22,125 bases of DNA. Origin: JBGOTP01 sp041476545 (lineage in GTDB: Bacteria > Acidobacteriota > Vicinamibacteria > Vicinamibacterales > CAVVIG01). Of the stretch, positions 14,473-22,046 are shown piece after piece (position 1 is the first letter of the stretch; every line of letters starts with the position of its first letter). Made by a program: the position numbers and the translations under genes. The notes beneath the pieces are model-generated. The model saw nothing but the letters and a program-made list of their open reading frames with translations. It made no database searches and was not told the DNA's origin. The stretch is taken from positions 1 through 22,125 of the forward strand of contig JBGOTP010000036.1 in NCBI GenBank assembly GCA_041476545.1, read 5' to 3'.

Positions 14473-15834
14473 TCAGATTGTCTCAGCCGACAGGACCGCA
14501 GGCTCGCCGAGATTGAGCTTCGCGAGATCGCCCGACACGACGTCCAGATCGCCCACCACGAGTGTCGTGAGCCGCGCCGGATCCAGGTGCATCGCTGCGA
14601 CGCGCGTAACCTCGTCTACCGTCACCTTCGCGATCTGTGGCACGAACTGCGCGAAGTAGTCGTCGGGCAGGTCGTAGAGCGCAATCTGCGTCAGCGCACG
14701 CGCCACGTGCTCCGCCGTCTCGAAGTTGCGGGCGTAACCCCTGGTCAACGCTGCCACGCCGAGCGCGAGTTCCTCGCGCGTCACCGGGCGCGGACCTCGG
14801 ATCGCGGCGATTTCGCCGAGCGACTCCTCGATGGCGGGGCCGGTCGCGGCCGTCTGCACGCTGACGGTCAACGCGAAGGGCCCGGGCAGCCGCCGGAAAT
14901 CGAACGACGTGCGCGCGCCATACGTAAAGCCCTTGTGTTCGCGCAGATTCAGGTTGATCCGGCTGACGAACTGTCCGCCGAGGACCATGTTCGCGGCCAC
15001 GAGGGCGTGATAGTCCGGCGTGTCCCTGGCCACCGCGACATGGCCGATGCGCAATTCGGATTGCGGCGCCCCGGCGCGCGGCACGATGTTCAACCGCGGC
15101 GGCTGAGGGAGCGCCGTGGGGGCCGGCGCGCCGACCGACGCCGCGCCTTCCCATCCAGCGAACGCCTCCGCGGCCAGCCGTTCAATGGTTGCGTGATCGC
15201 AATCGCCCACCGCAATGAGCGTGGTCTCCGAGGGCTTCATCGCCGCGGTATGAAACCGGCGAACGTCGTCGACCGTCAGAGCCGTCAGCGATCGCTCGTC
15301 TCCGAGCGGCGTGTGCCCGTAGGGGTGAGAGCCGTACAACAGCCGCACGAACATGCGATCGGCAACCGACCCGGGCATGTCGCGAAGCTGCGTCAGCCGG
15401 TGCAGGCGCAGCTGCCGCACGCGCGCGAAGTCCGCGTCCGCCAGTGACGGACGCACTGCCATGTCCGCGAGCAGAGTCAACGCGGGACCGGCAAAACGAT
15501 TCAGGACGGTGACGCTCAGCAGCGCCGCGTCCGACGCAATGTCCGAGTCGAGGTGCGCGCCGATGCGTTCCAGCTCTTCGTGCATCTGAATGGCCGACCG
15601 GCCGCCGCTGCCCTCGTCCAGCATGTCGAGTGTAATAGCCGCCAGGCCCTCCTGACCGGCAGGATCGTCGGCCGCGCCACGGCGCACCAGCACAATCAAC
15701 GTGACAACCGGCACCGATGGATGTCCGACCGTCCAGACGCGCAGGCCGCTTGCGAGGACCGACTTCCGAATGGCCGGGAACGTGAACGGTCGGGCCGGAC
15801 CGGGTTCGGGAAGCCGCGACCGATCGACGCTCAC
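14473..15834 (-). CDS. M16 peptidase partner subunit without HxxEH
   Basis: This is a 453-aa protein with the two-lobe M16 (pitrilysin/insulinase superfamily) architecture. The zinc motif is missing: the expected site near residues 61-70 reads QEGLAAITLD. The C-terminal lobe keeps the R/Y substrate-binding pair, R298 and Y305 in NLREHKGFTYGAR. This matches two-subunit M16B proteases, in which one subunit carries the zinc and the other completes the substrate chamber. GTG 15834 overlaps the stop of the upstream catalytic subunit by 4 bp (GTGA), so the two are translationally coupled and probably made in equal amounts. There is no signal peptide, so a cytoplasmic location is likely. Confidence 0.88.
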   Translation of the reverse strand: MSVDRSRLPEPGPARPFTFPAIRKSVLASGLRVWTVGHPSVPVVTLIVLVRRGAADDPAGQEGLAAITLDMLDEGSGGRSAIQMHEELERIGAHLDSDIASDAALLSVTVLNRFAGPALTLLADMAVRPSLADADFARVRQLRLHRLTQLRDMPGSVADRMFVRLLYGSHPYGHTPLGDERSLTALTVDDVRRFHTAAMKPSETTLIAVGDCDHATIERLAAEAFAGWEGAASVGAPAPTALPQPPRLNIVPRAGAPQSELRIGHVAVARDTPDYHALVAANMVLGGQFVSRINLNLREHKGFTYGARTSFDFRRLPGPFALTVSVQTAATGPAIEESLGEIAAIRGPRPVTREELALGVAALTRGYARNFETAEHVARALTQIALYDLPDDYFAQFVPQIAKVTVDEVTRVAAMHLDPARLTTLVVGDLDVVSGDLAKLNLGEPAVLSAETI

Positions 15835-17153
15835 GAGACAACCGCCGGCGTTGAGCCGGGGATCGCCAGGCCTGTGCGCCCGCGCGGCACGATGCTCAGC
15901 GCGACGCGCCGCTCGTGGGCGAGGTATCGCCGCAGGATCGTCTGCATCGAATCGGGCGTGACCCGCTGGTAACGTGCGAGATCGCGGTCGAAGAACGCGG
16001 GATCGCCAACGAACGTGTTGTAGGCGTTCAACTGGTCGGACTTGCCGCCGAATCCTCCGACCGACTGGAGGCGAAACATGAACTGCGACTCGGTCTGCAC
16101 CCGACCCCGCTCGATCTCGTCGGCGGTCGGGCCTTCAGCGGCCAATCTCGTCGTCTCTTCGATGATCGCGCGCTCGATCTCGTCGAGCGCATGCCCTGGC
16201 GTCGCCGTCGCGGCAACCTGCAGAAAGCCTCCGATTTCTCTGGAGTTCTGCGAGGCCGACACGTCCGTCGCCAGGCGCTCTTCGAACACGAGACGGCGAT
16301 AGAGCCGCGAGGTCTTGCCGTTCGCCAGAATGTCCGCGGCAAGATCGAGCTCGGCGTCGCCCTCGGCGAACATCGCGGGCGACAACCACGCGATGTACAC
16401 GCGCGGCAGCTCGACGCGATCCTCGAGCACCAGCCGCACATCGGCCGCGAGCGTCGGCCGTTCCGGCGCAACGGGCGCGACACGCGGGCCCGCGGGCAGA
16501 TCCTCGAAATACCGCCTGGCCAGGGCGAGTGCCGCGTCCGAATCGATATCACCCGCGAGCGCCAACGACGCATTGGCCGGGTGATAGTAGGCGCTGAAGA
16601 AATCCCTCACGTCCTCGATGCGGGCGTCGTGCAGATCCGCGATTTCGCCGATGGTGGTCCAGTGATACGGATGGTCCGGCGGATAGATCGCCGCCAGCAT
16701 CGCCATCGGCGCCAGGCCGTATGGACGATTCTCGTAGTTCTGCCGCCGTTCGTTCAGCACGACGTCGCGCTGGTTGGAGAATTTCGCGGGGGTGAGCGCC
16801 GGGAGCAGAAACCCCATCCGATCCGATTCCATCCAGAGCGCGAGATCCAGCGCCTCGGTCGGGACGACCTCCCAGTAGTTGGTCCGGTCGGCGTTGGTCG
16901 ATCCGTTGAGCGCAGCGCCTGCACCCTGGAGCGGCTGAAAGTATCCCTTGTCGTGATGCTGCGATCCCTCGAACATCAGGTGCTCGAAGAGGTGCGCGAA
17001 TCCGGTGCGGCCCGGCGTTTCGTTCTTCGATCCGACGTGATACCAGAGATTGACCGCGACAATCGGACAGGTGTGATCCTCGTGCAGCAGCACGTCCAGC
17101 CCGTTCTCGAGTGTGTGCTTGCTGAAGGAAATCGTCACCGGAAATTGCCGCAC
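15831..17153 (-). CDS. M16 zinc metallopeptidase, catalytic subunit
   Basis: This is a 440-aa protein with the inverted zinc motif HLFEH at residues 54-58 (zinc ligands H54 and H58, base E57). The third ligand is E135 in VVLNERRQNYENRP, exactly 76 residues after H58, the classic M16 spacing. The C-terminal lobe has the normal M16 layout. It probably degrades peptides together with the downstream zinc-less partner. The start at GTG 17153 (MRQFPVTISFSKH) lies 4 nt after the mrp stop. The ribosome binding site is weak, and a second in-frame GTG at 17138 would also fit the family. There is no signal peptide. Confidence 0.9.
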   Translation of the reverse strand: MRQFPVTISFSKHTLENGLDVLLHEDHTCPIVAVNLWYHVGSKNETPGRTGFAHLFEHLMFEGSQHHDKGYFQPLQGAGAALNGSTNADRTNYWEVVPTEALDLALWMESDRMGFLLPALTPAKFSNQRDVVLNERRQNYENRPYGLAPMAMLAAIYPPDHPYHWTTIGEIADLHDARIEDVRDFFSAYYHPANASLALAGDIDSDAALALARRYFEDLPAGPRVAPVAPERPTLAADVRLVLEDRVELPRVYIAWLSPAMFAEGDAELDLAADILANGKTSRLYRRLVFEERLATDVSASQNSREIGGFLQVAATATPGHALDEIERAIIEETTRLAAEGPTADEIERGRVQTESQFMFRLQSVGGFGGKSDQLNAYNTFVGDPAFFDRDLARYQRVTPDSMQTILRRYLAHERRVALSIVPRGRTGLAIPGSTPAVVS

Positions 17154-17157
17154 CTGG

Positions 17158-18255
17158 TCATCGCACCACCCTCAACGGAAACGTCGAGTCGTCGTCTCCC
17201 CGATTCCGCTGATAGCTGGCAATCGAAATCTGCGCCGCGGTCTGCTCGGCCACCGACATGAACGCGAGCGCCGCCGGCGAGTTCGGTTCACCAACGACGA
17301 GAGGAACCCCGGAATCGCCGCCTTCGCGAATCGGCTGGTAGATGGGAATGCGCCCGAGGAACGGCAGCTTGAGATCGGTGGCCATCTGCTCGCCGCCGCC
17401 TCGGCCGAAGATATCCGCCTCCTGGTGGCAGTGACGACAGACGAAGTAACTCATGTTCTCGATGACGCCGAGCGGCGGGATGTTCAGCTTCCGGTACATC
17501 GCCACCGCGCGCCGGCTGTCCGCGAGCGACACCTGCTGCGGCGTCGTCACGACGATCGCGCCAGCCACGGGTACCGTCTGACTCAGGCTGAGCGCCACAT
17601 CACCGGTCCCGGGAGGCATGTCGATCACGAGATAGTCCAGGTCGACCCAGTTCACCTGCCGGAAGAACTGCTGCAGCACACCGTGCAGCATCGGGCCGCG
17701 CCAGATGATCGGCGCATCGTCTGCCGTCAGGAAGCCCATGGAGACCACCTGGAGACCGTATTTCTCCGCGGGCACGATCCGCTCGCCGTCCGTAATGAGC
17801 TGCGTCTTCATGCCGAGCATGATCGGGACGTTGGGACCGTAGATGTCGCCGTCGATCATGCCCACTTTGCTGCCGCACCGCGCGAGCGCGATGGCCAGGT
17901 TGACCGCCACGGTGGTCTTTCCGACGCCGCCCTTGCCGGCACCGACCGCGATGATGTTCTTCACGCCCGGCAAGGATTGACGTCCGCCGTCGCCGCCGGC
18001 CCCGTCGCGAACGCGTGCACTCATGTTCACGTCGACGCCGGTGACGCCTGGCACCTGCAGTACAGCGGTGCGCGCCTGATCACGCATCTGCTCTTTGACC
18101 GGACACGCGGGCGTCGTCAACTCAATGGTGAAGACCACCTCGCCGCCTGCAATCTTGAGATCCTTGATGAAGCCGAGTGCAACGATGTCCTGGTGGAGAT
18201 CGGGATCCCGCACGACCTTCAGCGCACCGAGAACGGCTGATTCTTCGACCTGCAT
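17158..18255 (-). CDS. mrp: Mrp/ApbC-type Fe-S cluster carrier ATPase
   Basis: This is a 365-aa P-loop ATPase of the Mrp/NBP35 family, which carries and transfers Fe-S clusters in the cytoplasm. An N-terminal DUF59/MIP18-type domain (about 1-80) contains the conserved TTPACP (C51). The deviant Walker A, GKGGVGKTT, is at 107-115, DGDIYGPN is near 135-142, and the Walker B-like VIDMPPGTGD is at about 210-219. The CxxC pair that holds the bridging cluster is C273/C276 (FVCRHC). All signatures are intact. ATG 18255 lacks a Shine-Dalgarno, but a TATTCT box ends 6 nt upstream, which may mean a leaderless message. It is the first gene of a tight unit with the two M16 genes. Confidence 0.95.
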   Translation of the reverse strand: MQVEESAVLGALKVVRDPDLHQDIVALGFIKDLKIAGGEVVFTIELTTPACPVKEQMRDQARTAVLQVPGVTGVDVNMSARVRDGAGGDGGRQSLPGVKNIIAVGAGKGGVGKTTVAVNLAIALARCGSKVGMIDGDIYGPNVPIMLGMKTQLITDGERIVPAEKYGLQVVSMGFLTADDAPIIWRGPMLHGVLQQFFRQVNWVDLDYLVIDMPPGTGDVALSLSQTVPVAGAIVVTTPQQVSLADSRRAVAMYRKLNIPPLGVIENMSYFVCRHCHQEADIFGRGGGEQMATDLKLPFLGRIPIYQPIREGGDSGVPLVVGEPNSPAALAFMSVAEQTAAQISIASYQRNRGDDDSTFPLRVVR

Positions 18256-18261
18256 GGCTCA

Positions 18262-18291
18262 AGAATATCGGCTTTGAGTTACGAATAACAA
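18262..18291 (-). promoter_or_regulatory. Possible leaderless promoter of the mrp-M16 operon
   Basis: On the minus strand, TTGTTA (18291-18286) and TATTCT (18267-18262) are 18 bp apart. The start would fall at or next to ATG 18255. Each box matches consensus at four of six positions, so this is moderate evidence. Confidence 0.4.
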
Positions 18292-18303
18292 GGATCTCGG
18301 CGC

Positions 18304-18320
18304 TATGATAGAGGAGAAGG
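18304..18320 (+). promoter_or_regulatory. -10 box and Shine-Dalgarno of the helical-repeat gene
   Basis: TATGAT (18304-18309) is a strong -10 box without a clear -35 partner. AGGAGAAGG (18312-18320) lies 7 nt before GTG 18328. The purines can partly pair with the following CTCC, which might tune initiation. Confidence 0.4.
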
Positions 18321-18327
18321 CTCCTTC

Positions 18328-19185
18328 GTGAACATGAGGGTCCGCGCGTTCACCGCCGCCGTCGCAATTTCGGTCGGTGCCGAGGCCGCTCTGCACGCGC
18401 TCGCGGTGTCTTCGCCGATGCCGGCACGACGGGATGCCGACGATCCGTCCATCGTGCTCGCTGATGCACAGCGCCTGTTCTACACCGGGCGGTACGATGA
18501 AGCGGCCGCGCTGGCGCTCGAGCTGCGCGCCACCTCCACGAGCAATCTGGCCGCATACGAGCTGCGCTCCTCCGCTCTGCTCTTCCAGATTCGCAAAGCG
18601 CTCGGTGACCCTGCCGACAAGGAGAGGGCGCTCAAGGAATGCACGCTCTGCGCGGGATTCATCATCGCCTTTCGCGCGGACATCGACAGAGGCCGGACGC
18701 TGGCGCGCGATCGACTCAAGAACGACGAGCAGGATGAAGACGCGCGCTTCTTTCTCGGCAAGCTGAACCTGAACTACGTGTGGCTGCAACTGGGCACGCT
18801 CGGCCACAGGACCGGATGGGACGAGTACTGGGAGGCGCGGCATTCCCTTGATGCCGTGCTCAAGCGGAATCCGAATCACGTGCGGGGACGCGTCGCCCGC
18901 GCGTGGATTGACTACATCGTCGATACGAGGATGCCCTTTGGCACGGCGTGGCTCTTCGGCGGGGGCAATAAGAAGAAGGCCCTGAAGATGGTGCGCGAGG
19001 CGTCGCTCACGAACGCCGACTTCTTCGACCAGACGGAGGCCACCTTCGCGCTCTGGGAGATGCACGTCCGGGAGAAGAACTTCAAGGAAGCGGTCGTGGT
19101 CGCCCGCGACATCGCGCGGGACTTTCCCGAGAATCGCGACGTCGCCCGCTTTCTCGAAAAGCACGACTCCGCCGTCAAACCCTGA
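18328..19185 (+). CDS. Secreted TPR-like helical-repeat protein
   Basis: This is a 285-aa protein. GTG 18328 is preferred because AGAAGG lies 7 nt upstream; ATG 18334 is two codons later. The signal peptide or anchor spans about residues 5-27. The remainder is alpha-helical with TPR-like pairs: ADAQRLFYTGRYDEAAALALE (45-65), DARFFLGKLNLNYVW (near 140-152), AVLKRNPNHVRGRVARAWIDY (near 177-197) and a C-terminal pair ending RDFPENRDVARFLEKH. Such proteins usually act as extracytoplasmic scaffolds. The segment MPFGTAWLFGGGNKKKAL, with a glycine-rich turn between helices, looks like a conserved family feature, but I cannot name the family. There is no enzymatic motif. It is divergent from mrp and convergent with the small membrane protein. 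Confidence 0.7.
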   Translation: MNMRVRAFTAAVAISVGAEAALHALAVSSPMPARRDADDPSIVLADAQRLFYTGRYDEAAALALELRATSTSNLAAYELRSSALLFQIRKALGDPADKERALKECTLCAGFIIAFRADIDRGRTLARDRLKNDEQDEDARFFLGKLNLNYVWLQLGTLGHRTGWDEYWEARHSLDAVLKRNPNHVRGRVARAWIDYIVDTRMPFGTAWLFGGGNKKKALKMVREASLTNADFFDQTEATFALWEMHVREKNFKEAVVVARDIARDFPENRDVARFLEKHDSAVKP

Positions 19186-19250
19186 CGGAGAGCAAACGGA
19201 GGAGGCGGAGGGATCTCCGTTACTCCGTTCCTCCGTGTGAAACCGTTGCC
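19186..19250. terminator. Second ACGGAG/CTCCGT hairpin element between convergent genes
   Basis: Left words ACGGAGGA (19196-19203) and right TCCTCCGT (19229-19236) form an 8-bp inverted repeat. The block then carries TGTGAAACCGTTG (19236-19248), identical to 601-613. It begins directly after one stop codon and ends next to the other, so a two-way terminator role is likely. Confidence 0.5.
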
Positions 19251-19631
19251 TCAAACTTCGAAGCGCCGCTTCGCGTCCTCGCGGAGCAGCGTGACGAGCG
19301 CATAGCAGCCGAGCGCGGTTCCGTACGGCAGCAGTATCAGGTCCACCGATCCCAGCATGAGGGCCGCGAGCCGCGACCAGCGAACGTGGCGGCGGAGGGG
19401 CAGACCCACCGCGATGTGGGCGATACCCCAGAGGATGGCGATGACGGCCAGCGTGGTGAACACGGCAGCCGTGAATCCCGCCGCGAACTGCCCGCCGCTG
19501 CCCGCCCTCGCCGCCGAGGCCATCAGCGCGAACGCTCCGACACCGAGGGCGAGCATCGACGTTCCGATGACCGCGGTCAGCGCCCCCCAGACCACGAAGA
19601 GAATGCCGACGAGTTCTATGTGGAGGACCAT
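19251..19631 (-). CDS. Small multi-span membrane protein, unknown function
   Basis: This is a 126-aa hydrophobic protein from ATG 19631 (GTG 19640 would add three residues; neither has a clear ribosome binding site). It has four likely spans: about 6-25, 27-42, 50-77 and 88-115. A basic loop RRHVRWSR sits between the third and fourth spans, and the C-terminus is charged (REDAKRRFEV). I do not recognise a family and there is no catalytic motif. It is downstream of the DnaJ-like gene on the same strand but separated by 128 nt of repeat, so it may be transcribed separately. Confidence 0.6.
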   Translation of the reverse strand: MVLHIELVGILFVVWGALTAVIGTSMLALGVGAFALMASAARAGSGGQFAAGFTAAVFTTLAVIAILWGIAHIAVGLPLRRHVRWSRLAALMLGSVDLILLPYGTALGCYALVTLLREDAKRRFEV

Positions 19632-19650
19632 CGAGGACACTACAGCATCA

Positions 19651-19757
19651 GGGCTAAGGCCTAAGGGCTCAAGGGCTCAAGGGCTAGGGCTCGCCAAGGG
19701 TTTGCCGCGGACTTGTGCTATTGCAGCGCTCAGCCCTGCGCCCTTAGCCCTAGTGAG
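19651..19757. repeat. AAGGGCTC tandem repeat with inverted counterpart
   Basis: Words of the type CTAAGGGCTC/AAGGGCTC are repeated at 19651-19690. An inverted copy (CCCTTAGCCCTAG) lies at 19741-19753. GGGCTAAGG (19651-19659) and CCTTAGCCC (19742-19750) are perfect inverted repeats. Confidence 0.7.
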
Positions 19758-19759
19758 GA

Positions 19760-20227
19760 TCACGCGGCGGGCCGCCCGACGGCCACGCGTACTTCGACGC
19801 GGACAGACGGCGCGTGCGGCGCGCGGACGCGAAAGCGGAAGCGTGTACCATCCGACACACCGGGAGGCACAGACAGCAGAACCCGACGCTGGATCGGCCT
19901 GTCGCCCGTGCCGCTGCACGACGCGCACGGCTCGGGCCACGTCTCACCGCGCCCGCCGCACCGCGCGCACGTCCCACGCAGCGGCACCTCGAGCGGCACC
20001 ACGGTGCCCCGCGTGGCATCGCGGACCGAGAGCGACACTTCCGTCTTCAGGGCATCCGGCTCGATGGCTGCACCGAGAAACACGTCGCGCTCGCGCTCCA
20101 CGAGCGGAGCCACGGGCGGAAAATCGACCGTAATTTCGTCGGCAAAGCACTCGTGGTCGGTGTGCACGACGCGCACCGGGTCCCAGATGGCGGCGAGCGG
20201 TGGCCGATGAAAGCGATCAAGGCTCAC
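19760..20227 (-). CDS. DnaJ-type zinc-finger protein without J domain
   Basis: This is a 155-aa protein whose second half resembles the middle of DnaJ/Hsp40: VSLSVRDATRGTVVPLEVP, then CARCGGRG (about 88-95) and CASCSGTG (about 102-109), then VLLSVPPGVSDGTRFRFRV. The two CxxCxGxG motifs can hold one zinc; full DnaJ has four and two zincs. No J domain with HPD is present in it or nearby, so it cannot by itself stimulate DnaK; a substrate-binding or adaptor role is inferred. The N-terminal 80 residues are not recognised. GTG 20227 is uncertain and lacks a Shine-Dalgarno. The same frame is open back to the TGA of the zinc-ribbon gene 57 nt upstream, so the true start may be a nearby CTG or the protein may arise by readthrough. 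Confidence 0.65.
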   Translation of the reverse strand: MSLDRFHRPPLAAIWDPVRVVHTDHECFADEITVDFPPVAPLVERERDVFLGAAIEPDALKTEVSLSVRDATRGTVVPLEVPLRGTCARCGGRGETWPEPCASCSGTGDRPIQRRVLLSVPPGVSDGTRFRFRVRAPHAPSVRVEVRVAVGRPAA

Positions 20228-20284
20228 GTGGTCAGGTGTAGGCAGGCTTGTCCCGCCAAAGCAGTTCGTTTTGCGAAAGAGGAA

Positions 20285-20506
20285 TCAGCGCGCGCCGATG
20301 GTGAGCAGGACTTCCTTGCGGAGGGTATCCTCGAACTCCTCGAACTTGAGCGCCGATTCGCACTCGTCGCACAGCACTTCGAGCACGGCAGGCCGGCTCT
20401 CTTCCGACACTTCAACACGGCCGTCCTCCAGATGGACGACGTGCATCTGCAGCGTCTTGACCTGAAAATTCCGGTCATTGCCACAACTAGGACAGGTCAA
20501 CGTCAC
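20285..20506 (-). CDS. Small zinc-ribbon protein
   Basis: This is a 73-aa protein from GTG 20506, with AGGGGGGAG just upstream (a purine-rich Shine-Dalgarno). Two cysteine pairs, CPSC (5-8) and CDEC (46-49), frame a beta-rich middle (FQVKTLQMHVVHLEDGRVEV), giving a four-cysteine zinc ribbon. A helix follows (ALKFEEFEDTLRKEVLL). The function is unknown; such ribbons bind nucleic acid or protein partners. It is immediately upstream of, and in the same frame as, the DnaJ-like gene, so the two zinc proteins probably form one unit. Confidence 0.65.
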   Translation of the reverse strand: MTLTCPSCGNDRNFQVKTLQMHVVHLEDGRVEVSEESRPAVLEVLCDECESALKFEEFEDTLRKEVLLTIGAR

Positions 20507-20579
20507 GAAAACTCCCCCCTGAGCCCCTTCCGGAGCATGATAAACCCTGATTCTATGTAATGGCTGGGGCGATACGCAA

Positions 20580-20610
20580 CGAGAAATCGCCTGAAACTGG
20601 CCATTTCTCG
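20580..20610. promoter_or_regulatory. Perfect hairpin between divergent genes
   Basis: CGAGAAAT (20580-20587) and ATTTCTCG (20603-20610) form an 8-bp stem, extended by GCC/GGC after one mismatch, with a 7-nt inner loop. There is no T run, and it lies between divergent starts. An operator or 5'-UTR structure is therefore more likely than a terminator. Confidence 0.4.
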
Positions 20611-20646
20611 CGAAATTGCGCTAAATCTGCTAAGTTGGGCGTCAAA

Positions 20647-20823
20647 ATGACGTCAACGACAGGCGCGTACCAGATTCACACCGAAGCGCGCGGTCCGCAT
20701 TGGATTTCGTGGGTCACACGCGGAAGCGATACCAAACCGGATCGCTCGGTCATCCTCATCGCGGCCAATCAGAAGGACGCGGAAGAGCGCGCGAGGCGCT
20801 GGGCCGAACAGACCCAGTATTAG
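20647..20823 (+). CDS. Small soluble protein, unknown function
   Basis: This is a 58-aa protein starting MTSTTGAYQIHTEARGPHW. The frame is open to 20560, but the upstream part covers the hairpin and has a different composition, so ATG 20647 is preferred. The sequence shows a short beta hairpin (AYQIHTEARGPHWISWVTR), a strand (RSVILIAAN) and an amphipathic helix (KDAEERARRWAEQTQ). It looks like a compact, real protein, but I know no family. No Shine-Dalgarno is visible. It ends 12 nt before the convergent helicase gene. Confidence 0.5.
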   Translation: MTSTTGAYQIHTEARGPHWISWVTRGSDTKPDRSVILIAANQKDAEERARRWAEQTQY

Positions 20824-20830
20824 ATTCTTA

Positions 20831-20853
20831 CATCCTCACATCCTCACATCCTT
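20831..20853. repeat. CATCCTCA microsatellite over the helicase stop codon
   Basis: There are nearly three copies of an 8-bp unit (20831-20838, 20839-20846, and CATCCTT). The helicase stop TGA (20838-20836) is inside the first unit, so unit gain or loss would change the C-terminus. Confidence 0.7.
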
Positions 20854-22046
20854 GGATTCTGGAGGTCCCCAGCCGGCAATCCGGTGGGGCGCCCCCACCC
20901 ACCTGACTATCCGATTGCAGTCGCCCGACACTGTCTTCTGGGCCTCCTGGGCTACCACGAACAGACCCTGCAGCGAAGCCGGCAGCACCTCGCCCAAACT
21001 TCCGCGACCCATGCGACACCGGCCCTGTTGGACGGTCGCTGAAAGATACAGGCGATCCCTGGCGCGCGTGAGCGCCACATACAGGAGCCGCTTGGTTTCT
21101 TCACGCTCGCGCGCCTGGGCATCCTCGTCTGCCTCGGACTGATAGTCGGCCACCGCCACCGACGGATCGCCCGCCGCATCGGACGACACGCGGATCGGCG
21201 CGCGGGTATTCCCGGTGCCTCGCCCCAGATTCACCACGAAGACGATGGGAAACTCGAGCCCCTTCGCCGCGTGCACGGTCATCAGGCTGACGGCGTCTCT
21301 CGCATCAATCGCCGCATTCGACTCGTCGCCGACGGCCAGTTCGTCCAGGTGCTCGGCGACACGGGCGAGCGTGGCATACCCCCGATTCTGAAAGCGGCGA
21401 ACCATGGCCCGCAGCTTCTTCAGATTCTCGCGCGCCTGCCGATGCCCCACCCCCTGCAGCTCCCACGTGTACGCCGTTTCGGCCAGGACCGACGACAGAA
21501 GTTCTGCCGGCGTCAGGTGATCCACCCATCCAATCCATCGTGGGACGGCCTCGCGCAGTCGCCCGAGCAGCCCACGGTCCTCCTCCCCGAGGCCCGCTGC
21601 CGCGTCGGGTTCCGAAGGTTCGATGATGGCGGCGGCCAGCCGTGGCGCCAACCGGGCGATCGCGCCATCCGACAGGCGGACAAGGCGCGACCGGAGCAGC
21701 GTCGTGGCCCGGAGATCCGATGCTGGATCCGCCAGGTACCGCAGGAGTGCCACGGCGTCCTGGACCTCGTCCGCTTTGAAGAACCCGAGGCCCTTATAGA
21801 CGTAGGTGAGAATGCCGCGCCGACCGAGTGCCTTCTCGAACTCCCGATGACTGTCGCGGGACCGGAACAGAATGGCCACATCGGCCGGCTGCGCCGCCCT
21901 TCGCACGCCGGTCGCTCTATCACGCACGGTCGCATGCGACAGTAGCCGGGCGACCTCGCCGCTCACGCGCTCGGCTGCGTCACCGACGCTTTCCCCAACA
22001 ATCAGCCCAACCGCCTGATCCTCGTCCGCGTCCGTTTCTTCCCCCG
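20836..22046 (-). CDS. UvrD/AddA-like superfamily 1 helicase, C-terminal part
   Basis: The frame is open to the right end of readable sequence, so the N-terminal ATPase motifs (Walker A and B) are missing; about 400 residues are visible. The pattern fits the second RecA domain of AddA/RecB-class helicases: ADVAILFRSRDSHREFEKAL, then GLGFFKADEVQDAVALLRYLADP, motif V SLMTVHAAKGLEFPIVF (near 21285-21235) and motif VI TKRLLYVALTRARDRLYLS (near 21096-21040). These enzymes unwind DNA during double-strand break repair. AddA proteins normally continue with a RecB-type nuclease domain of some 200-300 residues; here the chain stops about 65 residues after motif VI, in a microsatellite. Either a nuclease-less homologue or a truncated gene is possible. 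A GTG at 21966 is internal. Confidence 0.88.

Noticed and set aside
15915..17261. 448-codon plus-strand frame, and a similar one at 17113-18240
   Set aside because: Both are antisense to the M16 and mrp genes, which have intact catalytic motifs. The translations are Arg/His-rich without domains.
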